DNA of 64,000 nucleotides from Toxotes chatareus. Lineage: Eukaryota; Chordata; Actinopteri; Toxotidae. The notes beneath the pieces were generated by a model. That model saw only the letters and a list, made by a program, of their open reading frames with translations, ran no database searches and had not been told where the DNA came from. Position numbers and translations under genes: made by a program. The stretch is taken from NCBI GenBank assembly GCA_016801885.1, contig CM028895.1:4922001-4986000 (forward strand). Direction: 5' to 3'. Shown piece by piece: positions 53,801 to 64,000 of the stretch (positions are counted from its first letter, which is position 1; every line of letters begins with the position of its first letter).

Positions 53801-55680
53801 GAACAGAAAGCCACACAGCATTCAGTTTGCAAAGGTTTAAATAAACAGTGTATAGTCTCAAGTAGCAGGGTGCAGAGTGCCTTCATAAATGCACTGCCAT
53901 GTGACTGGGATGTCACCGACGTCCAAGGGAAAGGAAAAAGCTTGTGTACTTGCTCATTCTTAAAACCACTAACAATCTCTCTCGCTGTGCAGCTAAATGT
54001 ACACACAACATGCTGTATTAGCCACAGCACGTCTAACATTAGCATGCAATGATTCTGCAGACAATATCAAGCAACAAAATTATAACTTTTGGAGTCCCTA
54101 TAGTCCAAGTGTATAATTCCCTTGTAAATCTTGTCCCGCTGTCTCGACATTATGACCACAAAGAGTGTGATACATATTCTGCTTGTGTTGAACATAGTCT
54201 GCAAAATCATAATAACATACTGTAAATACAGGAGGTGGAAAAAAGATCTAAATGGTTTGAAGAGTGTTCGGACTGGGAGAGTTTGTTAGTACGTTAAGAA
54301 GTTCAGATGATTGGTTTAACTAATGCTAACCAGGCAATGTGAGCGGTAGGCAGAGTCCTGCTTTTCATTAGCACCAGCTCACTAACTGGCAAGTGCAGTC
54401 AGCTTAGACTTTCCAGATGCGCCTGTCCTTGTATGATCCTCAGCTCTGCTCTGAGATCTCACCTCGGGGCTGGAAACCGAGACAAGGAAACACGCGCAGC
54501 AAGAGAGCCCGCTCAGCAAGCCAGACTTACAGAGGTTCGTATGTATGCAGGAAGCTGGACAGACTAAGAGAAGGCTGCTCTGCAGAGGGTATGCCACGTT
54601 AACACCACATCTCTGCAGTCAATGGCTGGCATCGCTGCCTGAAAAGATGCCAGGCTGGGTTTTTTTTTTTTTCCCCAAGTGCTTTTGCTTTTGTTGTTAA
54701 TAGGTTGTTGTGCTTTCAAGTGTTGAGGAAAAATAGTCTATAATCAAACAGGCATTCTTTTATACCCTAAAAACCCTGTCCCTATCACCTCACACTGTGA
54801 GTGTGTAAATCACTTTTCTAAACAACTTATCAAGTTGCAGAAAGGCCTTTTCACCTAATACAATAACAGCACTTTCTGTTTTATGCCAAACAAAAGAATT
54901 AAGCTTATTCAGTGTCTTATCTGATTTGCTAAAATTTGGGTGGCCTAGATACTTCTCATCCCACTGAACTCTTTGAATAATATCTGTACTTAGTGTGCTC
55001 TCTTGAATCTAATTGAATAACAAATGGATCTGCCAAGATCTGACAAACAATGGCTCAACAACAAAACTTTTCACAGCTAACTTTACATGTTGGTCCAAAG
55101 CATTAAGAACGCACTCTGTATTAATGCCATACAGCCGACATCTTGCAAAGAAAAACACGCATCTGACTGTCAAAACTGTCCCATATTTGAAATCTTGGCC
55201 TGAACTGAATTATGCCATCACGCTTCCTCTTTACTGCTGAAGCAGGCCAGGACAAAATGAAATTATTAGCAGGCAGAGGAAGAGAGCAGAGCAGATTCTC
55301 TGGCACATCAGGCTAATCAGAGGGGATAAAGTAATTCTATTACTTCTACTGAAGCCATTATTTGAGTTCATGGTGAAAGTATGAACTTTATATTATCATG
55401 CAATGTTGAGAAAAAGGACAACATAAAGTAAAGAAAATAAAGTTCAGAGATTCTGATTTTGATTCACAAGAGTGAATTCAGGGGGGTTTGTACCTGATTT
55501 TAAGCAAACTAGTGACTGCTACATGGACTCACAAAGTGGGAGAAGTTATTTTGGACCTTCCTGGTTCCACAAGCACAAGTCCAGTGTATTTACTGAGTAG
55601 ATATCGTTAGATGCCTTACAGAGCATTTCCAAGGTTTGCATGAGCACAATAAAGTATTTATAAAACATCTGGTTCCAGCA
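50834..55680. other. Downstream non-coding region
   Basis: No gene, RNA gene or clear repeat is supported. Short open frames have no recognisable domain. Confidence 0.4.
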
Positions 55681-55760
55681 GTCTAGTAGCCTCCTGGTTA
55701 AGGTACATACCACATAACTGCAACGTCCACAGTTTAAAGCCTAAAATTGGGTTTTGTGGG
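55681..55760 (+). mobile_element. tRNA-derived SINE head
   Basis: The sequence resembles a degenerate tRNA-like RNA polymerase III promoter. A box-A-like TAGCCTCCTGG (55,687-55,697) and a box-B-like GTTTAAAGCC (55,732-55,741) are about 35 bases apart, with GGTTAAGGTACATACC and CTGCAACGTCCAC between. This pattern (CTGGTTAAGG, CATACCACATAACTGCAACGTC) is one I recall from tRNA-derived SINEs of fish. It is not a functional tRNA: box B is degenerate and no complete cloverleaf is evident. The 3' limit of the element is unclear. Confidence 0.55.
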
Positions 55761-57935
55761 CCATTAACAACTGGCGTGAGCTAAAGGTTACAACCTGCAG
55801 CTTAAATTGATTTAATTCAGGATTCTGGGTCAATTTTAGAAGAATTTTGAAACAATGGAGCCATGTTTTGCTCCCGACTGAAACAACCAAGTGTTCTGAA
55901 TTTGCTGCAGCCATTATTTTATTTGATTTGCACCTCTGACTGGCTTCTTCTCCATAACAACGCAGCCTGAGGCTCATGGGTATTGTAGTATTTAGAGCTA
56001 TCTGCTGAACTAAACTGACTGAAAAAAAAAACATGACAGGAAACTAAATTAATTCAAACTGATGGTTGCAAGACTTGTATTGCCTTGTGAGTGTGGAAAA
56101 AATACTTCATATTTATTATTATTCTGCTTGCTATTGGATACAGATACAGTTTCCTGTCAACATGTAATTTTAGCTTTTGCATATTGGACTAATCTGTGCT
56201 CTGAGAGTCACCTCAGGTGACAATACTACAGTATTAACCTGGCACATAAACTGAGTATATTTCACCTCACGTGCCTCCAGGTTTGCCCTCCATTCATTTT
56301 GTTATGCTAAGCTTTCTGAACACGAGGAACCTATGACTATCAGATGTCAACATCTGTTTCTGTATCCCCATAAACCTTCATGTTTTGTATTACTTTCTCA
56401 TGCCAGAGAAACAATGCAAACAGTTTGCCTGAACCATACTGAGACCAGAAAAGTCTCAGTGCAGCCATCTAGCACTGTCTGAGTTTGAACTGTACTGTTC
56501 ACTTCAGCTGGCTGAGAAGAAAAAAAGGGAGTGTACTAGAATTTTAATGAACTTCTTCAAAGCAGTGTTTCCATAAACTGAGAGCAGCGCAGGAACATAA
56601 TCCTGTTAAATTTTACTATTCTTAAAGCCTTCCACATCAAGGAAATATAATTCAATTCAGGCTGCAAAGCTGATCCTCACCCTAATTGTCGATAAAAATT
56701 TACATCAATTGGAAAAAGTGAAAGCATAAAAAGAAAGAACAGATTAACACGTTGAATTTCTCATTTGACCTCAGTCCAGCTGCGGGACTTCGTAAACCGA
56801 CTGCTTCCTTGCCCACAAAAGTTTCTGAGAAACACCAGACACGGATGCTGTTGTCATCCATTCCCCACTTCTATTTGGGACTACACAAACCAACCAGCCA
56901 TCATCAGACGATGTCTCCATGAAATCATATGCTGCTCAGACTCCTGAGGTGCCTCAGTGGGCGATCGTACCGCTTATTACACAGCACGTAACCATTTCAA
57001 ACCCAAATTGTTCAAAAAAGGCTCCCAGTGATCTACAGTGGTCCCTGGTGTCACGGCTGCCTGTGACACAGACAAACTGTGTTCATATAAGACCACACAA
57101 ACACAAACAGCAAGGGATCCGTTCAGCTCTGCAGGGAGGTGCCAAACGCATAGTGAAAGCAGATGGATATTGATATCATGTTGAAAACAATTACAACATC
57201 ACCTCATAAACAATGAGGTCAGAAACAGGGCATTCATACTTATTAAAAAAAAAAAAAACTTGTCAGGCTTTTTGGTAATTAATTTTCTCTAACCACAGTC
57301 AGACAAACGCGATGCATCTTTGCGTGCAGTCTGAATACAAGTTCAATTATGAAATTAATGCCACCCACTGAAAAACTTTTTCACTACCATTGTTGCATTG
57401 TGTTCACTTTATGGACTCGAAGACACGAGTGATTCACCGAGCTGTTGACACAAGAACTTATGTGGAACGATGGCCAACAATCCAATGAAAACTGAAAGGG
57501 GATAAAGTGGATAAAAGGATGAAGAACCCTTCGCAAAAAGACAGCTCATATTATATATTCTAGTAAAAGTACATAAAAGGTCAAAAGGTGTATATTAAAA
57601 TATATCCGATATATTCCACAAACAACTGAGTGGACCCATGAGCAATAACAGTGACTAAGCAATCCCTTCATCAAGCACTTGTGGATTTTAGTTTCATAGT
57701 TTCACATTCCTGTCCTTATTGTTCTGGTACAAAAAGTACCAAATGTACCAAAAACAGTAGGGGGGCCTTCCCTTCCAGACTTTTCAGCCAAAGAACCCTA
57801 AAAAGCCTGATTTTAAAGACCAAATAGACATTCCTGCTGGATTCCTCGTTGATCTCTTGTTTCCTCATCTTTATTGTGCAAATATTTCTCTCAAACACAG
57901 GCCCCTGTAGCTCATGGTTGGAGATGGATAGGGAG
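55761..57935. other. Downstream non-coding region
   Basis: No gene is supported. An A-run lies at about 57,246-57,259. The 84-codon frame at 56,919-57,173 has no recognisable domain. Confidence 0.4.
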
Positions 57936-58455
57936 TCTGGCTGCTACTAATGATTGTTTTCACAGTTGATTAATCTATGGATTACTTTTTGATTAAACAA
58001 TTAATCATTTATTTTATGAAGTTCCCAAAAAATAGTGAAAAAATCCCATAAGTTTCCAGATCCCACAATGATGCATTCACATTGCTTTATTTGTCTGACT
58101 AACAGTCCAAGACCCAAATATACTCAATTTGAAAAGTCATAAAACACGGAAAGGCAGGAAATTCTTATAATTAACATGTCATTTTTCAAGCAAAAATGTC
58201 AAACATTTGCTGGTTTCATCTTTCTAAATGTGATGATTTGATGCTTTTCTTCATCACAGACGCAAAGTAAATTGAATATATTTGAGGTTAAGACTGATGG
58301 TAGAATAAAACATGCAATTTGTATATATGCCTTTGGTCTCTGGGAAGTAAAAACTGTCATCATCCACATTTCATAGACAAAATGATTAACTGACTGATTT
58401 GAAAAAATAATCGGCACATTAATCACTGATGAAAATATTCACTGGTTGCAGCCCT
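57936..58455. mobile_element. Foldback (long inverted repeat) MITE-like element, most complete copy
   Basis: The left end reads GTCTGGCTGCTACTAATG and the right end reads CACTGGTTGCAGCCCT, a degenerate terminal inverted repeat. Internal sequence is also mirrored. The left arm has TTTGTCTGACTAACAGTCC near 58,090-58,108. The right arm has its diverged reverse complement around AAGACTGATGGTAGAATAAA near 58,290-58,310, at a similar distance from the end. GATTAATC-type phrases occur near both ends. The whole unit is thus two arms of about 250 bases meeting near 58,195. It is non-coding and fits a non-autonomous DNA element common in teleosts. The arms have diverged, so the insertion is old. Confidence 0.7.
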
Positions 58456-60364
58456 AATCAAAGCTGTCTTACTGTTTTGTCCTGATCAGAAGTTGTGCCA
58501 GAGAACAGTGAAGTTATGTCCATGGAAACAGAGGTTGTCAAAGGTTATTTAGCTTAAGTTAATATTTTCAGAGAGTCTCTAAAATGTACGTAGGCACAGT
58601 GTAAATTCTCAGTTGGTTCTAAACCCAGCTGAGCCAAATGACGGCTCCACCGCTGATTAAACATCATAAGAGACACTTTGATGTTGTGCGAAGTTACTGT
58701 GAGGACTGGCGAATGACAGGGCTTGCTGTCTATATGGGTCACCGTGGGGTTTGAGGAGGGAATGTAGAGCAGAAGCGTAGGGTTGCCTGTCGTTCTGTCA
58801 GCCAAGCCACAGCTGGCCAGATTACAAGAGTCTGGATTAGAGGCCAGGGGCTGGGGTAGGGATGTGGTTCCCATTGATGTATAGAAACTCAAACACACAG
58901 GCCACACATTATTAAAGCATCAATGTCAACATCAAGACACGCAAGAGCTCAAAACTGCCAAGGCATTTACATAGTGTTAGGCTACAAACCACACTGTTCA
59001 TTTTAAGCTGCAGTCTATTCTTTGAATTGTGTTTTATGTGGCCACTTTGTTGGGACATCAACCACGGATGTGAGTGACACGATTTCAAGCAGGTATGTTT
59101 CCTCATTTCCTCTCAATCATAACAAACCTCACAAGATCCAAAGCCACAAAATAAGGGAAAGTAACCTTGGCCTAACATCTACATGTACAGAAAACAAAAA
59201 CACACAACATTTTTATCTTTGCATTTGGCACACCATTGTTTTCAGACAGATAATAGCTTCTCATAAAGCACCGCCAGTATAAATGGGAGAACAAGAACAA
59301 TCTGTAGAGCACGCTGAGCCTCTGGCCTTTGCTGGCAGGGCATGAAAGCTGCATTACGCAAGCCATGATGAGCTTTATGACTGTCTTTTGCAGCCTAACC
59401 AAATCACTTCATCAAAATAATAGCTGTTATTTGAGAGCAGCTACACACCACAGGATAGAATGAGAAGTGTTGCTGATGTATATCAAATATTCTCACCAAT
59501 ATGGACATTAGAGATGAGCACATTATTTCCACTCAGAATTATAAAATATTTTATACACGTTATGTGCAGAGCTGCAGAGAAAAACAAAGGCAGATTTCAG
59601 TCTTTCGACACACATGGAAAAAATCTATTTACATCAAAACTGAGTATGTACTCAGTTGACAGCATCTTAGCTCTGGTCCAGCAAGCAAACAACAAGCTCA
59701 ACACAGCAGGGGTTGGGAAGGAACAATAATAAACTTCCCTTCAATGTTGCAATACACAATCTGTGTCATAGAAATCGCCATGTGTTCCCAAAGCACCTCC
59801 AACCACTGCAGGGAATACATCATCAATAAACGGAGATCGACATATAAACTCAACAATCCACCTACTGTGCAACAGCAGGTTAAAACATGTCAGCCATGCC
59901 GCAGGTAATTCTTTGCTTAAGCGTTAAACATGCAAAACCATTCACACAAAAAACAGTGGTGATAAGCAGCAGGTAACCATTAGTGCATGGGTATAAGCTC
60001 AAATGAGTGTAGCAGCAGTTCAGCAATTTGGATGTCATCATGACAGGAAGAACAATAAATCAAGCCCTTCATGAACCGCTTTCAACCAAATTATTTCTCT
60101 AATGCTCTAACATGCAGTTTGAAGCGAACGTGCAAATGTGTTATGCCCCCATAGTCCAACTTTACTTGGAGTGTGGATGAGGACACTTTTTATCCTTCAT
60201 TAACAATGATAGGTGAAGCTACTAATGAAAGATCCCAGCTGAATATTGATGAAGTAAAGTTCAGCACCAATACCGAACTCCTCTGATTATTTACCAACAG
60301 TAATCATTCAATCATTTATTCAAGCTGGTTTCATTCCATATTTCCCCCTTAGTCCATCCATGGC
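58456..60364. other. Downstream non-coding region
   Basis: No gene is supported. Open frames of up to 117 codons on either strand have no recognisable domain. Confidence 0.4.
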
Positions 60365-60425
60365 CGCCCTGCAGTGACTCTGTGTCCCTCCTGAGAGAGG
60401 CCCGCCCCACAGTTTGAGAACCACT
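60365..60425 (-). mobile_element. hAT-type transposon end, relic
   Basis: Read on the minus strand it starts AGTGGTTCTCAAACTGTGGG and continues GCGGGCCTC, AGGAGGGACACAGAGTCACT and GCAGGGCGGCC. The CAGTGGTTCTCAAACTGTGG start is the usual terminal inverted repeat of hAT elements. No second end or transposase was found, so the element is incomplete or non-autonomous. Confidence 0.5.
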
Positions 60426-61511
60426 TTAAACACAGACTCTAAACAATGCATTGTAGCACAAGCAGCAATTACTTACCTTGTTGAAGTGCAGCAGTGGTCC
60501 CTACCGCTCAGGAGCGAGTAAATCCCATAGAATGTATAAGAGGTAAATCCTATATAAAGAGTGGACAGCAGGACAGAAAAACAATGATTTCAGCCCGTAA
60601 ATGGCGTTTGAACCCGACACTTGATTTTAGCCAACAGGTGAAAAATTGCGCCAGGTGCGTCATAGACGCTAAATGCATTTTACGTTCTCTAAGCCCCGCC
60701 TCCTTAGTGCTACGTTTTTTTTTTATACGGTCAATGCCCACGTTCCAATTCCAGAACATGAGGCGAGCAGAGGACAGTGATAAAGGTGTCAAACTAACCG
60801 CGCCGAATTCTGAAAATTAACGAAACAAAATTATGGAGCAGCATTGTTTTGGTTTTGCAGCACAGAGGAAGAATGTAAAGAAATTACAGGATTTTAGTAC
60901 AGTAGGTCATTATAAGGAATACTGCTTGGATGATGCCAAAAGAAATACAACTTGGACAAGCAACACAGTTAGATTTATGCTTTATTGTTTGTGCTTCCAA
61001 ACAGTATGTTTCGCTTTTACAAGAGAAAAGGCTTTGGGAATGAAGACTAACCAGTGTGTAGTAAATATAATTCTATCTCGGGTAACGCATTTGGCTGCAG
61101 TTCCCGGAGTATGGAGCTTAAACTTCTCCAAATACAATCCAGGGCAGGGCAGAGCCACTATAATGTTACAACAGACTCTACTACTATCCAGCAGATTTCC
61201 CAGTCCTGAACTGGGCCTTTTCTAAAGTATACTATAACCCTACAAAATGTTGTAGTTAGCTAATGATGTGCTAATTTTTTTTGCCTGGAAAGAAACATTG
61301 GGTTACTACTGTAGGTAGTAGACTAGTTAGCCAGGCATGCTAATGTTTGCAACTTATGTTGGAGCAGGAAAACACTGTTTAATCTATTGGAACTGGCCAG
61401 CCTGTTCCATGAATGTCCCATAAAGAATGAAAACTGGAATACCATAAAGTCTGGAAGCTTGTTCTATCCAGGAAACCCCAAAAGGTGTTGTAAGAGAAAT
61501 AAAATGTACTA
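60426..61511. other. Downstream non-coding region
   Basis: A 130-codon frame at 60,833-61,225 and a 108-codon frame at 60,494-60,820 show no recognisable family. The phrase CCTATATAAAGAGTGGACAG near 60,549 resembles a promoter-like phrase I recall in dispersed fish repeats, so part of this segment may be mobile-element derived. I do not call a gene. Confidence 0.3.
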
Positions 61512-61719
61512 CACTGCTGCCCATAAAGTTGGAATAATTTTGTTTTCAGACACATTCCTCTTTTTATTCCTATGTATACACATCAGTAAGCACAATGGAA
61601 GAGATTGATCAATTAAGTTTTGAGAAGATATACACTTTATCAAGAACAAATCACACTGTCACAATGATTTCATGAGAAAAGGTAAAATATATTTTAGTCC
61701 AACTTTATAGGCAACAGTG
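61512..61719. mobile_element. Tc1/mariner-like MITE
   Basis: The left end CACTGCTGCCCATAAAGTTG and the right end, read inverted, CACTGTTGCCTATAAAGTTG differ at two of 20 positions and define a terminal inverted repeat around a 208-bp unit. The interior (GATTGATCAATTAAG, ATCACACTGTCACAATGAT, TTCATGAGAAAAGG) is non-coding. The left flank ends in TA, the usual mariner-type target. The right flank has TG, so one duplication copy has decayed. Confidence 0.72.
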
Positions 61720-64000
61720 TGTTTGGAAAACAACCATAATATGAAACTGTGGGCCTGGAAATCTGGATTTCTCAGATCTCCTGGAGCACCTGATGTATTC
61801 ACACACAGTTTTTATCTGGGAACCTTATACTTGTGTAACCTGAAATCTACCTTGGCTTTAATAGAGCTTTTATTGCACATCAGAAAAGCCACTATCTCAT
61901 TTTTCTCTTCATGTACATCCAGTATTTCTTGCAGGAGGTTTCAGTGACAGACTAGTGATTCTGAGCAGATGCTGTCTTCACCGAGCTCCTCCAAGAATCT
62001 GACAGAGAAAATTAATTCATTTTCACCGGCCTGGCTGGAGACTAACTGCCCTTTCAGCAGCAATTCAATTTGCACTTGACCAGGAATGCAATTTTAGATC
62101 CACCAGAGCTGAGATATTGCATTTTTGCTCCTGTATGATGCAGCTCTGTGCTGACAAAGAAAATGATGCAGTACAATATATTAAGACACAGGTGTCAGAT
62201 TGCCATATTGGTGAGACACGTGAAGCCTTTAGGACGTATAATGGATTTTTCTTCTTTCCTTTTCTGGCTTACAATTCCATCAACTGGTTTACTCTACGAA
62301 TAATATTTTCCACCGTGGCCATGGTACACCAGTATGTTATTATTAATTGCTGGTAAATATAAAAACCTGGAATGATCAACTCTCACTCAAAATCCAGCGT
62401 CATTCATAATTAGTCAGTGTTGAAATCTGAGTTCAGTAACACCGCATTGTCCTTAAATTCCTTGTTTGCTGTGTTTCTATGAGGGTTCAAAATTCGGACC
62501 CATCATTATGGTTAGCTGGAGTCAGAGTTGTTAATTGGGTGCTGCCAAGCCATGGCCTCCCCACACAACCCATACACCCAATGGGTTAACTGTGACTTCA
62601 TAACCACAAGCATAAATGCAGTCGGCAAAAAAGAAAACATCAACAAGGTTTCTAATTGTTTATAGCATGTTCCCAAAGGCTGTCATGATGCAGTTTATAA
62701 ATTCAAACGCGAACACAGTGATGTGACTCACATCGACCACCGGGGTATGTTTATGCCGCGTGACTTTTTCTCTCCTATAATGCTTGAGGTTATTCAGCTT
62801 TTAAGCTCCTTTAGGCATGCGTTTATATGAAAAAAAAAAAAAAAAACATGCGTCGTGTCATCGCAGTTCAGACAGTTTAACTGCAGTTTAGGAGAGCATT
62901 GCGTCCCTGCCGCTGTAATGTATCAGTCACGGTCACTGGCAGGAAATCTTTTTCAGGCTCAGCAGTGTGGGAGTCGCACTGTGGGAAGAGTCATATTTCG
63001 AAGAATACTCGCCAATTGATTTTCGATTTACAAGGCATTCGTGCAAGAAAAACTTTAAAAACTTTACTCTGTGTAGACTTTACTTCATCATAACCCTGAA
63101 AATGTAAGATAGACTAAGTTTTGGCTGCATTCTATCACTTTATTTACTCATCATGGACGATAACACGGTGTCTCACGGCTGTTTCAGGGTGTTTAGACAG
63201 TAGTATCATCTGCCTTGATGATGCATAGATTTGTGAGCCTCCTAAATGAGATATCACTCAGGCCAGAAACTTATGTGTGTTCGTCCGAGCTGGTCCTGGG
63301 TTTATCATGGATTTGTGAGCATTTGTAGCTAATGCAGCCGTGTTAGCTACTCAAACTAAAGGCTGACAACAACCAGCCACAGCCAGTCTCTCTGTTACTC
63401 TGCCCGTCATTATTCCTCCTTTACATTTCTCTGTCCATTACTTTTTCCTTGCCAGAGAAGTTCCCATCTGGGCACAGCCAAGTTTTTCAAAATAGAAGCG
63501 TAAATGTAGCGGCGCACCACCCAAAACCAGCAGTCAGTCAGTCGTCTCTGTGTTTTTCCCCGTATTTTACAGATTTTGCCCCCTGGCTTGATGTGGTCCT
63601 AACGAGAGGGTGGTGGCACAGCGCACCAAGACTTCTCCTGACTCTGTTTAACCATCAGAGGACAGGACTTACTGTTTGTTGAGGAGAGGGTTTATGGGAA
63701 ATGCGGTTTTCAATACCTCTGGAGTTAGAAGTCACCTGGCGTCTCAGCCTTGGTCTTATAGTATTTATTTATAAAACATCTCACAGTGACACAGTGATGC
63801 ATAAAAAAAAGTTTACAACTGCTCTTAGTTTTCATTTTTAAAGCTGTAAGAATGTCTTCCAAAGGGAGCAGGAGCCAATGTCATATCCCAAGAGCAGTGC
63901 AAAGACCTTGACTCAAGCAACATGATATGATTACGAATGAATGGTGGCTCTGATGTAACAGATGTGGTTTCACTGGTTTGCAGCATCATAACTTAAATGT
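61720..64000. other. Downstream non-coding region, window end
   Basis: No gene is supported. An A-run of about 17 bases lies near 62,830-62,846. Frames at 62,117-62,356 and 63,449-63,682 have no recognisable domain. Confidence 0.4.

Overview
This is genomic DNA from a vertebrate, almost certainly a teleost fish (probably a percomorph). It holds one recognisable protein-coding gene: a complete thrombospondin-1 gene (thbs1) on the + strand, from about 20,620 to 33,020. The evidence for a fish is a compact 12-kb gene with the full vertebrate THBS1 domain order, and flanks carrying dispersed repeats that I recognise as typical of teleost genomes. I cannot tell thbs1a from thbs1b or name the species.

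Layout. 1-20,480: about 20 kb upstream with no supportable gene. It holds repeat relics (9,680-9,830; 11,725-11,945; 13,771-13,850; 14,960-15,130; 16,461-16,720) and a long pyrimidine tract (17,690-17,910). 20,490-20,620: thbs1 promoter. 20,620-33,020: thbs1, with one non-coding exon, 21 fully coding or start-containing exons and a last exon that holds the stop and a 2-kb 3' UTR. 33,020-64,000: about 31 kb with no supportable gene. It holds a LINE reverse-transcriptase relic (35,975-36,396), several palindromes, microsatellites, a tRNA-derived SINE head (55,681), a 520-bp foldback element (57,936-58,455), a hAT-type end (60,365-60,425) and a Tc1/mariner-like MITE (61,512-61,719).

The spliced coding sequence, assembled by hand from splice sites, is 3,507 nt (1,168 codons plus stop; human is 1,170 residues). 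Every exon joins in frame. The predicted protein is a secreted, trimerising matricellular glycoprotein: signal peptide, TSPN domain, coiled coil, VWC, three type-1 repeats, three EGF-like repeats, type-3 calcium repeats and the C-terminal lectin-like domain. The KRFK, CSVTCG, RGD and RFYVVM motifs are all intact. One intron uses a GC-AG splice pair.

I found no operon, CRISPR array, tRNA gene, rRNA gene or bacterial-type system. The most noteworthy things are the GC-AG intron, the miR-18, miR-19 and Pumilio-type sites in the 3' UTR, the foldback repeat family, and three near-perfect palindromes in the downstream desert. I did not find a convincing new biological system.
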